The position numbers and the translations under genes were made by a program. A stretch of 64,000 nucleotides of DNA from Pseudomonas sp. FEN (GTDB lineage: Bacteria > Pseudomonadota > Gammaproteobacteria > Pseudomonadales > Pseudomonadaceae), in contig NZ_CAJFDC010000007.1 of the NCBI RefSeq assembly GCF_904067045.1, positions 496,001-560,000 on the forward strand, written 5' to 3'. This document shows, piece by piece, positions 1 through 9,800 of the stretch; the stretch's first letter is position 1; every line of letters begins with the position of its first letter. The notes beneath the pieces are model-generated. The model was not told where the DNA came from and made no database searches. It worked only from the letters and a program-made list of their open reading frames with translations.

Positions 1-528
1 AAATAATGCATCTATGTATCTCAACAAACCTGAACAGTTCTTATTAGCTGCCCGCACATGCGCAGATATTTGCCGCTTAAATGCACCGCTTGAAATCCGT
101 TCTCTCACCGCAGCAACAAACCGATTCAACCCATCAAAGCACTCAGGCAACTCCGACCAACTTGCCTTGTGCGGATTTGAAAGCTTTATCTCCTTATAGC
201 ACTCATAAAAAGCACTGACATAAGGGTTAACCTTAAAGAGGACCATTCCCCTTTCAATTTTAGCATACTTGATTAAAGCCGCCGAAATAACACACTCCTG
301 ATCATAACTTAAAATCAGACTCCCTCCAATCCGGAACGACTCCGACCCAAAAATATCACCCGGAGTCTTTTCGAGCACACTTACAGCTTCCATGATACTA
401 CTAACAGAGTCAAACAGCATGCCACCCTCATCAAAATATGAGTACCTTTCATTTCTCACTGGATCATAGAACCCCTCAACAACCTTTTCTTTATAGGCAT
501 CCATCACTTCACTTTCTTTAAACCCCAT
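1..528 (-). CDS. Hypothetical protein, C-terminus cut by window edge
   Basis: Product not recognised. The frame starts at the ATG at 528 and stays open to base 1, giving 176 visible codons with the stop outside the window. The protein begins MGFKESEVMDAYKEK, has mixed charge, and shows no signal peptide or membrane segment, so it is probably cytoplasmic. The ribosome-binding site in front of 528 is weak. A second ATG at codon 9 (504) follows AAAGAAAGTGAAG and could be the real start. The codons are AT-richer than in the Pseudomonas core, as in the toxin and immunity genes at 1.9-3.8 kb. It might be another immunity-type or phage-related gene, but that is inference from position only. Confidence 0.6.
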   Translation of the reverse strand, partial: MGFKESEVMDAYKEKVVEGFYDPVRNERYSYFDEGGMLFDSVSSIMEAVSVLEKTPGDIFGSESFRIGGSLILSYDQECVISAALIKYAKIERGMVLFKVNPYVSAFYECYKEIKLSNPHKASWSELPECFDGLNRFVAAVRERISSGAFKRQISAHVRAANKNCSGLLRYIDALF

Positions 529-916
529 AAACCCACCACATATTAACCCACAGAACAGCTGAGCGCATTACCTCCCAACCCAACTCAACACTCCCAAGCA
601 CTTGCTTTTTTCAATTTTAGACAACCGCCATGTGACGACTCTAAGCACACCCTCTTTATTTCCACCCCCTAGACCACATATCCGCCCATACGTCTAATCA
701 TCCAATTGCCTACCCAACCACCTGATAACAATCATCTAATTCTAATAACATATAAACCAATACTCACCAACTTCCTTTTTACCAGAAAAGCCACCAACCA
801 AAAGGCAATAGGCAACCTGAATTGAGGCCAAACCAGCCCATTCATTTCTTATAAGTTAGCACACAAAACGATTATATTTTTACGAGACTATCTTTGAGCT
901 TTTTTTCGCAGCCCTT
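529..916. other. AT-rich gene-free stretch
   Basis: No convincing reading frame on either strand. The composition is clearly AT-richer than the rest of the window, which fits acquired DNA. No terminator or repeat stood out. Confidence 0.5.
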
Positions 917-1135
917 CTAAAGGCTATCAAGCTTAGACTCAATCCACTTGCTAATACTCGACTCCAGCCAACCAACGGCCGAACTACCAATTTTCATCGG
1001 TTTAGGAAAGGAGCTGTCGTAGCGCGGTGAAGCTGGATTCATTCGGTCATAGATCGTTGAGCGTGACAGCCCCACACGATCCAGCACCTGTTTGAGCCGT
1101 AAAACCCTAGGATGGGTAGAGCTATTTTCTGTCAT
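917..1135 (-). CDS. AlpA-family phage/island transcriptional regulator
   Basis: A 72-residue protein of the AlpA (MerR-like winged helix) type, a small DNA-binding activator usually carried by prophages and integrative islands, where it often controls integrase or excision genes. The sequence shows the expected pattern: a helix-turn-helix around residues 15-32 (LKQVLDRVGLSRSTIYDRM), then SFPKPMKIG and a C-terminal VGWLESSISKWIESK helix, with the usual length for the family. The start is the ATG at 1135, with GGAAAT upstream. No integrase is visible nearby, so its target may lie outside the window or be lost. The family call is confident; the regulatory target is unknown. Confidence 0.88.
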   Translation of the reverse strand: MTENSSTHPRVLRLKQVLDRVGLSRSTIYDRMNPASPRYDSSFPKPMKIGSSAVGWLESSISKWIESKLDSL

Positions 1136-1621
1136 TTCATAATTTCCAGGCTGCGTTGATGCGCGATGGAGCCAGTCTAAAGGGATACCCTCGGACAGGA
1201 AATTACTCGTGCTTCGGTAGAACTTTTACAGCAAATCCCTACCCATCACCTCTGACAGCAGAATCAGATGAAACAGTAGCGGCTTACGGGCCAGGGCATA
1301 CAAAGCATGTCGTCTTATGGCAGCGCAACGGGCAGGCCGAGGGGCTAACTGCACATTTCGGTCATGCGCTAGAGAAAGGGGCTGTTACGGTGGGCCGAAA
1401 TGTACATCCATACCCTCCCCGTCAGTACCGAATCGCGTCGTGACGCAGCCTCTATCGTAGGACGCAAAGGGGCGCTGCCTGGCACGCCCTCTCCGAGAGT
1501 TGGTTCCTTTTTGAAAAAGTTAGTTCTTTTTTACTCATCCATACAGCTTATGCTGACCAACAGTGTCTGTAGTGGTCTTCATGGAGCGCTTACGCTTGAA
1601 TGGGTTACGAAGGTTTTCTTA
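1136..1621. other. Gene-free stretch between alpA-like gene and XRE remnant
   Basis: Open frames here (for example 1156-1443 on the plus strand) give low-complexity, unrecognisable translations and lack ribosome-binding sites. I see no gene. It is probably the scar of the event that removed the front of the regulator at 1622-1840. Confidence 0.4.
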
Positions 1622-1840
1622 CAGAGCCTGGAAGCCCTGATCCGGCTTGCTCAGGCGCTACACATCAGTCTGGATGATTTGGTGTTCGCCAAAGGGGAAC
1701 GCGGGCCGTCCGACGATTTACGCCTGCGCTTCGAGGCCGTCAGTCATATGCCCGAAGCCGAGAAATCGGTTATCAAGGCACTGCTCGATGGCATCGATTC
1801 TCAAGTATCAGGCATCGCGGATTATGGGAACAAGCAGTAA
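1622..1840 (+). pseudogene. C-terminal remnant of an XRE-type (helix-turn-helix) regulator
   Basis: The last 72 codons of a frame that is open from 1400 read like the end of an XRE/Cro-type regulator: SLEALIRLAQALHISLDDLVF is the last helix of an HTH_3 domain, followed by the common tail KGERGPSDDLRLRFEAVSHM and a helical end. The recognition helices that should precede it are absent, and the upstream translation is not protein-like. The simplest reading is a truncated, non-functional copy. Whether the fragment is still translated cannot be told from the sequence. Confidence 0.7.
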
Positions 1841-1938
1841 TAACCAAGCGAGCAGCTAAGAAGAAAGGCTAAAGCAGATAAAACAACACCGGAGCGAGGC
1901 CAGTGTGGGTGAGATATTATCTTGAATAAACAGTCCGC

Positions 1939-2442
1939 TCAACGAAGCCAAAATGGTAAATCACTTAACCCAAGCGCATCGTATTCATTGAGCGGCCTCT
2001 TTTTCTCGATCATTAAAGCAGGTATGTCACAAGCTAAAATTCTGAGAGGCTGATAAATCCCAAATTCATCCAAAAATGAAACAGCCGAATCCTTAGCCTT
2101 TGAGAACAAGTCAAAATACCTAAAAAAAACATCCCCCAAGGTATCCGCCCTAGAGTCCAGCCATGTTCTATCACGATCAGCCTGCATATCCTCATCCCAC
2201 TCAACGGAGGAGCTTGGCAGCGTGAAAAATATGCTCTTTGCTTTTTCCATCAATGCGAAAGACTTTTCTAGTTCGTCTTGCCGCAAACAGCTCTTATAAA
2301 GCCGATCCGATAACAAACTCCAATCCTGATCTAAATACTTACTCACTACGAAAGCATTGAGGCACTCGAAAAACAATACAACATCCGATACGGGCCCCAA
2401 TTCGTATACCGTATGCCCCCCATCAAACCCGACCTTCCTCAT
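1939..2442 (-). CDS. Putative immunity protein for orphan CDI toxin (167 aa)
   Basis: A 167-residue soluble protein with no recognised family. It starts at the ATG at 2442, which overlaps the stop of the preceding toxin-like gene by three bases (ATGA), so the two are translationally coupled. Position, size, acidic character and coupling fit an immunity protein that binds and blocks the nuclease-like toxin encoded just upstream. The pair is the most distal of three toxin/immunity units behind cdiA, a typical arrangement for displaced CDI modules. The immunity role is inferred from context only. Confidence 0.65.
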   Translation of the reverse strand: MRKVGFDGGHTVYELGPVSDVVLFFECLNAFVVSKYLDQDWSLLSDRLYKSCLRQDELEKSFALMEKAKSIFFTLPSSSVEWDEDMQADRDRTWLDSRADTLGDVFFRYFDLFSKAKDSAVSFLDEFGIYQPLRILACDIPALMIEKKRPLNEYDALGLSDLPFWLR

Positions 2443-2843
2443 TCAGCTCTAAACCTTATGTCAGCAGGCCCGATTGCGCCGTTTGATTTCTGCACAATGC
2501 CTTTAATCACTGCATTTTTCTGTGCATCCGTTACAGCTTGACCACGAATATCAATAACCACTTGCTGCTGAATACCTTGCGGTAAATTCTCCGCACGCTG
2601 CAGCGCTTGTTTGGAAATATTACTGATCAACCCCTGCTGATTCGTCGCAATGTTGTAGTTTTTCACCTCAACACTGCACACGTCACCAATACACCAGTCA
2701 GGGCGAACACTGCCCGATGTTCCGTAAGGTACTTCTTGTCCATTTTTGTAACTGACTTGTGGTCTGGCTTCTTGGCCAAGGTCAGCTCCAAAATCTATCT
2801 CGGACTGCTTGGGCGTTGGCCGGGCAGCAGCAACATCATCCAA
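2439..2843 (-). CDS. Orphan CdiA C-terminal toxin module, PD-(D/E)XK-like nuclease
   Basis: A displaced C-terminal toxin domain of the CdiA type. Residues around 48-62 read RPDWCIGDVCSVEVKNYN, with an Asp, then Glu-x-Lys, spaced as in PD-(D/E)XK nucleases, so DNase or tRNase activity is likely. The listed start (2843) is only a TTG. Upstream in the same frame the reading is GAK, then TGA, then PSGAL: a stop sits four codons after the conserved GAK junction at 2867. TGA may be a mutated TGG. Without a good start and with that stop, the cassette is probably not expressed on its own. The fold assignment is moderate; the family within the PD-(D/E)XK clan is unknown. Confidence 0.6.
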   Translation of the reverse strand: MDDVAAARPTPKQSEIDFGADLGQEARPQVSYKNGQEVPYGTSGSVRPDWCIGDVCSVEVKNYNIATNQQGLISNISKQALQRAENLPQGIQQQVVIDIRGQAVTDAQKNAVIKGIVQKSNGAIGPADIRFRAE

Positions 2844-2858
2844 CGCACCGCTTGGTCA

Positions 2859-2867
2859 TTTTGCACC
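2859..2867 (-). repeat. CDI module junction copy 3 (GGTGCAAAA)
   Basis: Minus-strand GGTGCAAAA, encoding Gly-Ala-Lys at the start of the distal orphan toxin module. The same nine bases start the other two toxin modules at 3430-3438 and 4224-4232. Confidence 0.6.
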
Positions 2868-2878
2868 ATAAAATTATT

Positions 2879-3079
2879 TCACGCGTCCATTCTATCAAGC
2901 AATCGCCCAACCTCGCCTAGAACCCCCAAAGCACATGCTTTGTCAACGCCAATACGAGTCTCAAACTCAAAAACCTCTATCCCATTGCACACTTCGTTCA
3001 AAGCAGCATTAATAACCAAAAGCTCATCACGTGTAATATTGATGCTTGCCTGATTAGTTTCGGACTCAATGATTTCCAT
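2879..3079 (-). CDS. Putative small immunity protein for orphan toxin (66 aa)
   Basis: A 66-residue acidic protein (INITRDELLVINAALNEVC, then VFEFETRIG, ending in a Leu-rich helix). It starts at the ATG at 3079, five bases after the stop of the toxin module at 3085, so it is almost certainly its partner. Small, acidic, helix-rich partners of this kind are usual for CDI immunity. No signal peptide: it would act in the cytoplasm by binding the incoming toxin. I do not know a family name. Confidence 0.7.
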   Translation of the reverse strand: MEIIESETNQASINITRDELLVINAALNEVCNGIEVFEFETRIGVDKACALGVLGEVGRLLDRMDA

Positions 3080-3084
3080 TATTA

Positions 3085-3444
3085 CTACCTCAAATTATCA
3101 AAATATGTACGCCCACTTGTAGGGCGAAACGCTGTGCCACCATCAGCAGCTTTGGGGTTCCTGATAACAACGGTGCCACTGGCATCATCCCAATAGGCAG
3201 TCCTTCCTCCGCTCAGCTCGCGAAACGAAGTGGGATTGTTCACAACTTCTTCAATATGATTCGAAAATTCTTCACGAGTAGTTATTCCAAGGTCCTTATA
3301 CTCACCTTGCTGAATCACGTGCTTTTCGAATGCATGACCGTCAGCTATTTCGTCAGCTGTTAACTGCGCACGAAGATTGCCTGCGTTGAGGGCATTTTCC
3401 GCTCCAGAGCTAGTAGTCCCATCCGTTGCTTTTGCACCAACACC
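3085..3444 (-). CDS. Orphan CdiA C-terminal toxin module (no start codon), RNase-like
   Basis: The open frame begins directly after the stop of the CDI immunity gene and in the same frame, reading GVGAKATDGTTSSG, then HAFEKHV around residue 40 and a C-terminal stretch with GRTAYWDD, TVVIRNPKAADGGTAF and RTYFDNLR. The His-containing HAFEKH motif and the Arg/Tyr/Thr-rich beta-rich end resemble small RNase toxins of the BECR type; this is a resemblance, not a match I can name. There is no ATG in the first 42 codons and only a GTG at 3318, so it looks like a silent cassette that becomes active when recombined onto cdiA. Its immunity gene follows five bases later. Confidence 0.65.
   Translation of the reverse strand, partial: GVGAKATDGTTSSGAENALNAGNLRAQLTADEIADGHAFEKHVIQQGEYKDLGITTREEFSNHIEEVVNNPTSFRELSGGRTAYWDDASGTVVIRNPKAADGGTAFRPTSGRTYFDNLR
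3430..3438 (-). repeat. CDI module junction copy 2 (GGTGCAAAA)
   Basis: Minus-strand GGTGCAAAA encoding Gly-Ala-Lys at the start of the proximal orphan toxin module, identical to the sites at 2859 and 4224. Confidence 0.65.
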
Positions 3445-3843
3445 TTATGAAGCAAACAAACAGCCGTTTTCGTCTACCCAAATTATGCCCGGCACTTCAT
3501 AAAAATACAGTGTGAGTGCCTCGTCACCCTCACTCACAACACCTTCCGGCCACTTATCTTTCAAGTAAGACACGATCTGCGTCGCATCCAACCTCCAGTG
3601 AGCCGCTTCATCATTAATCGAAAATTTTGGGTGCGGATTATCCGAAGAAATATAACAGTCCGCATTTGGCGCGATAAATTTTATTTTTCCTGTAATAAGC
3701 AGGTATTCGATCACAGAAAAAAAAGCATCTTTTTGCTGCGGAAACGATAGTTCAGGATTCCATGAGCCAATGGCACTAAACAGAGCGGATATCCACAGAC
3801 CAAATGAATCACGCACTATCTTGTCAATAAATTTTACATTCAT
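3445..3843 (-). CDS. cdiI: CDI immunity protein, DUF596-like
   Basis: A 132-residue soluble protein whose ATG at 3843 overlaps the cdiA stop by one base (TAATG), the classical position of the immunity gene. It should bind and neutralise the CdiA C-terminal toxin delivered by sister cells. The C-terminal pattern (KDKWPEGV, then FYEVPGIIWVDENG) resembles DUF596 proteins, which are found next to similar toxins; I am moderately sure of that resemblance. The codon use is AT-rich compared with the body of cdiA, as is usual for exchangeable toxin/immunity ends. Confidence 0.8.
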   Translation of the reverse strand: MNVKFIDKIVRDSFGLWISALFSAIGSWNPELSFPQQKDAFFSVIEYLLITGKIKFIAPNADCYISSDNPHPKFSINDEAAHWRLDATQIVSYLKDKWPEGVVSEGDEALTLYFYEVPGIIWVDENGCLFAS

Positions 3844-6800
3844 TATGGATTTCCAATCAGGAATTTTATTTCTGGATTATACGTTGTGCCTGTGGCTGCT
3901 TTAGGCACATCAATAGTCCAGGCTGGGCCAGTCTGGCCAGATGAAGAGGAAAAATTCCGAAGCGTGAAATTTCCTTCAGGTGTATTAACAACATATATAT
4001 CCCCTTTTCCAGGAATAGTACGAGGAGAAGGCAAGTCAGTCGAGCCTGTCAATTCCGAAAAATACTGCTTAACCTCCACATCTGTTGCACCAGAAAATAT
4101 TTTTGCATTTCCTGTGTTTGGAACCTCAATGAGCGAACGATCTCCAATTTGAATACCGCTCCTAGTACTGGAAGAGCTAAACAGCTCCGTTATTTCGGTA
4201 CTCCGGCTTATGCTTGGAATGCCTTTTGCACCTGCAGCTTCGTCAACCGCCTCCCCCTCAGGCACCACATTAGTAACGATTTTGGGCGTCCCGGCCGTTC
4301 CTTCCGGGGTGGTATTCTCACTGATACTGAACACCCTTTCTATACTAGGCAGCGAGGCAAGGGCTTCCTCCAGTGAAATGGCTAATGATGCACCAAACCT
4401 ACCCGCCACTCCTCCCGTGAGGGCCGCAAGCATCAACGTAGTCTGATTCGGAGGATTCGTCGACGATGATCCGCTGATCGGCATTCCCATGCTATCTGAT
4501 TGGTTGGTAGGATCCTGCGCCGCAATGTCGCCTTCGAGATTTCCACCTGTGCTCTTGGGGAAAAGTTTCCGAAGTGCTGCCGCAGTAGCCATCATCTTCT
4601 GCAGGTGCTGTTGCTCGTTATACTTCTCCCCATACCCACCAATCATGCTCCCCGTAGCCGCATCACCACCGGCCAAAGACGCGGAAAGCAGCCCGATAAT
4701 CTGGGCAGTCGCAATCTTGTCCTGACTCCCCTGCTGGCTCAGGTCACCGGCTGCAAATTGATCGCTGACGTATTGCGCCAACAGCCCATTGGCAATAGGT
4801 GTCAGCCCTTCAGCAACACCCCCCGCAATCGCCCCGCTAGTGAAATCCTGCCCCTTGGCAACCGAGATCAGCCCACCCAACATGGAGTGGAGCATCATCG
4901 TCGTCGCGGTGCCCGGATCTACACCTAGGACTTGGGCCAGATCACCCACACCTCTGTTACCAGCCGCAGCACCAAGATCGATGCCCTCGTTGATCAACGC
5001 GCTACCCAGGTTGCTGCCAAAGCTGCCGCCATTGATGGCCGTCGAGATTCCACTGCTGATTACCGCATTCGCGCCGCTGCGCAAAGCAGTATCAGCCGCG
5101 TTGCTCCAAGTCAGCATCTGGCTGGTGTAACCCGGATTCTGGACCGGTCCCAATGTCGTGACCTGAGAACCACCGCTGGTTGCACCTGCCACTGGCTTGA
5201 ACCAAGTACTGTCGGCGTAGCTTATGGCGCCAGCCGCCAGCCCGCTTATCGCGGCATTTTTCAGGCTGCTGGCGCTGAAGGTGTCACTCAGTGCAGCACC
5301 CAGATTCCCTTGGTTGTTAATGACGCTAACCACCCCCGTGCTGGCCATGGACATAGCACTGGCGGTCAATGCAACGTTGGCCCAACCCGCAGATTCCGTC
5401 CCGACCGCCGTACCCGCAGCCATCATGGCTTCGCTGCCACCCGCCGCCATTGCGGAGCCACTACCTACGCCTGCTTCAGCCATCGAACCTATTGCACTAC
5501 TCGCCGCCCCCGCCGTCAGCACCGTGACAATGATCATAATCACCAACATCGCTCCAGCCCCCAGGCCGGAATGGCTGTAGCTGTAGGAGTCGTGCAACTC
5601 CTTGATCTGCCTCCAGTCGACATCCCCGCGCTTCTCAGCATCCTTGAGCCAGGCCAGTTGCGGGTCGGCCTGGACCATTGCATCAATGGCCTGGCTCACC
5701 GTCTGTTCATTGATCTGCTTGACGTCGATATGCAGCCCATCGACAGCCTTGATCACCAACTGGCCCTTAGCCGACATCTGCGTCTGCTGCAGGGTTTCGT
5801 CGGTACTGCCGCGACCGCTCATGCTGGTCCAGGCAAAGCCGTTATCACTCTTGCTGTGGTCCTCCTTGTGCAGATCCTTCACACCTTCGAAGGTGATACT
5901 TCCGCCGCTCTGTAAGGTCAGGTCCTTATTGCTGTCCAGCTTGGCGACCTGGTAACGCTGGTCGCTGCCGCTGATCAGACCGATATCACCACCGGCCTTG
6001 ACCTCACTGCCGACGTTGGTGACCTGAGTGACCTCGTCATGCCGGGAGCTGCCGCCGCCCAACAAACCACCGCTGCTCTTCTTGTCGTACAGCGAGTAGT
6101 CGGTGTTTTGCGCGGCCAGTACATTGAGTTTTCCACCGGCCACCAGATAGGCGTCGTTGCCTGCATTGACCTTGCTGGAGACAAGCGCCATGTCCTGGCC
6201 GGAGCTAAGTCTTACATCACCTCCGGCATTGACGCTGGTCGCCACCTGAGCAACGTGGTCCTGTTGCTGAGTGACGTGGGAAGTCTTGGAATAGGAGTGA
6301 CTTTCGTTCGCCGCCGAAGCCAAGACCAGACTTTGCGCGGCAGTCATCGTGACATCGCGCTTGGCGTCGAGTTGGCTCGCAATCACAGCAACGTCGCGCC
6401 CAGCCGTAAGACTCAGATCGCGTCCGCTTTCAACGCTGCCCGTGTATTGGTTGACGGTCTCGCTATGGGCAGAATCAATGCGGACGTCATTCGTAGCAGT
6501 CGCGGAAGTCAGATTGACGTCGCGCCCAGCCTTGATCACCGTATCCAAACCACTTTGCAGCACACCGCCAGTGTTGTTGACGTCTCGTCCGGCACTGATG
6601 CTCAAGCTGTTGGCCGCTTCGATGCGTGCAGCGCTGTCGACGACATCGGTACTACTGCTGTAGGAGTCAACACTACCCCCATAGGTAGTGATGCTGCGTT
6701 CGTTGGTCACATCACCCGAGACCGCTGTCAAACTAACGTCACGTCCGGCAATGATGCCGCCCGCCTTGTTTGTCAGGTTGTTGCCGGCGAGGAGGTCGAG

Positions 6801-9800
6801 ACGTGTGTAGGCCTGAGTCAGTCCGCTGTTGACCAGATCGTTGCCGGCCACAGCAGACAAGGTGTTGTCGGCATGCAGGGTGCCGCTATTACTGAGGTCC
6901 TGGCCGGCAATAAGGCTGACATCGTTGCCCTCGATCAAGGCGCCGTTAGGAGCCAGACGATTGTTGGCCTGAGCCAGGTAGAGCACCGGCACCATGACCT
7001 CTTCGCCGTTCACTACCTGCTTTTCCATCCAGACGATATCGTGAGTCAGGGCCGCTACCTGCTCATTGGTGAGGCCGACACCGTAGCTGAGGTTGAGCTG
7101 CTTCTGGCTGCTGATGGCATTGTCCATCAGGTATTTAAACTGGGCATCGTCCGAGGTTTGACCGTCGATGAAGCGTTGACCGGTTCGAGCAACCACCGCC
7201 TGGTCGATCAAGCGTTGTTCGTAGAGCCCGTCACCCAGGCGCTTGGCGCTGTCATCCGGGTTGTAGCCCAGGTTGGACAACAGGTAGTCCGAACTCATGA
7301 ACTGCTTGAGGTCGGTCAGCGCCGGGTTGGTTTCGATCAGGTATTTCTGTGGGTTGGTCCGGGCTGAGTTGTCGGGTAAGCCTTGTACTCGGGCAAGGGA
7401 CTGAGGGCTATCCGCGACGGTGATCTGAGCAGGAGCCGCAAGATCACCCGGGGTAGATTGCCGCTGGGTTGTATTGATGATCGAGCCGCCAACACTCCAG
7501 GTAGGAGCGTTGCTGGTGGTGGTGCCACTGCCCTGCCCGCTCAGACGGAACAGGCCGTTCTGACCTGTTGGCAATGCGAAATCTGGCAGCGACGTGGGAT
7601 TGACCTGTTGTTTGGCCAAATCCGGCGACAGCTGGGCATTGAGATGAATTTCGGCAACAGCCGTGTTTCGGCTGACCGCTGTATCTTGTTGATTCCCAGC
7701 TTGATCAGAAAATGCGGCAAAGCTCCTCAAATCGCCATTTTGAATGGAATTTGTCGCATTGATGACTACTGTTCCGCCCGCTTGAATCACCGAGGCTACG
7801 GAACTGCCCGTTTGATATTGTTTGACATCACTGATCAACGTATAAGCGGCGATGGCAGCAGGCAGTGCGACCTCAGGCCCAATACCAAATAGAGCGTTTG
7901 ATCTAAAAATAGTTTGATTACCGATATCCATAAGCCAAGGGCCGCACTCACCACCATCAGCAGTACAGCCATTAGTAGTGTATTGATGCCAATATTTCGA
8001 ATTTCTATTTGCATAGACATACAGCGCATCGATCCCATCCGGTGAAGGATCACCCGCGCCGAAAGCCAAGTGCTCAAACAAGTAGTTCAGAGCATCATTA
8101 TTTCCATACGACCCTGCCACATACATCCTAGAGCGGGTAAACTCTCCAGAACTGACCGACTGATTTTCAAACGAGTCAGCATTCAATGTTAAGTTTTTAC
8201 CCACTGCAACACTTGAAGCGAAATTCGTAAAACGTCCTACATCACCTGTTAGATTCCCAGTTACCGATACAGTAGCTGCCGGCCCTTCAAAAGAGGACTC
8301 AGATACGTAATTTTCATCAACATGGTAATGCAGAGTGAAGCAGTCGCCATCACCACAGTCAACTGTGATATCACCCGATAAAAGCGTTTCCTTGCCAACA
8401 GTCGCCTTGCGAGTATTCTCAAATACTGCTGACGCCAGCGAGAAGTCACCCTCTACCTGCATCGACGAAGAAAAGTTAATGACATTATTAGCTTTGCCAC
8501 CTTGAACGCCAGAAATAGCCAAGCTCCCCAGACTGTAGAGCGCAGCATTCTGGTTGGTGAAGTCATTGACCTTTATATCCATATCCGAACCGCTGAAGAT
8601 CAGGCCTTGATCATTCAGTAACGTTGGCGTATTCAGCGAAAGCTTTTGGGCACTGCCCAGGGTTCCATAGTTATTGATTGTTCCTGCGGTAATACTCATG
8701 CCCGCCGCAGAAGTCAGCCGCCCATAGTTGCTCAGTTGACCACCGGCATTGAGGGTCGTATCACCACCACCGGCAATGCTAGCGCTGCTGCTCAGATTCA
8801 CCTGTGCCGCACTCAGGCCCAGGGTACTCAAGCTGGTGTAACGCCCATTACCCCCGTAGCTGCCACTCAGATTCAGGCTGGCCGTACCGTCACTGGCGAT
8901 CAGACCGTCGTTGCTCCAGTTGCCACCCGTGCCGATCAGGCTGGTAGACGCGAGCAGTTGACCACCTGCGGTCTGGTTGAGGGTATTGACGTTTACCGTC
9001 AACCGACCGGCCTGGATCACGCTACTGTTGGTCCAGTTGTCGGCGGTGAGGGTCAGGCCACCACTTGTGACAAAGCTGCCGCCCGCGTTGGTAATGTTGG
9101 CCGTGGCGGTATCGAACGTACCGGTACCGGTATGCAGCACACTGCCGCCCTGGTTCAGGAAGCTGCCAACGCCCAGGGTCAGGTCGCTGTTGGCGGTTTC
9201 CAGCTTGCCGTTGCTGTTGTCGAACAGGCCGCCAATCTGGAACTCGGTCTTGCCGCTGCCGCCCAGCGCACGCAACTGACCGGTCTGGTTATCCAGGCTC
9301 GCGGCGGTAATCGCCAATGTGCTGCCACTTTCAATAATGCCCAGGCGGTTATTCAGGGCACCGCCCAGCGTGAGGGCAATCTGCTGTCCGCCGATCTGCC
9401 CGTCGGTGTCACCGCTGTTGTCGAAGTTATGGCCCGTGACCTGGACCAAGCCCTTGGCATAGACGCCACCGTTGCGGTTATCGAAGTCACCCGCTCCGGT
9501 GGCGATCAGGGTATCGCCGGTTTGCGCGGTGAGGTGCCCGCCATTATTGTCGATACCCCCCCAGGCTTGCAGATCCAGACGCTGAGCCTGAATCTGACCG
9601 CCCTGGCTGTTGTTGTTGAGGTCGTAGCCATTTTTCAGCACGCCGACAACACGAGCCTGCAGCGCCCCCGCGATGCTGGACAGCAGGCCGCCACGGCTGT
9701 CGATGTTCGCCGCGTTGAGGGTCAGGTCACCTGACTGGGCAATGACCTTGCCGCTCTGGTTGTCGATATCGCCGCTGACATCGAGGTTGACCGCGCCCTG

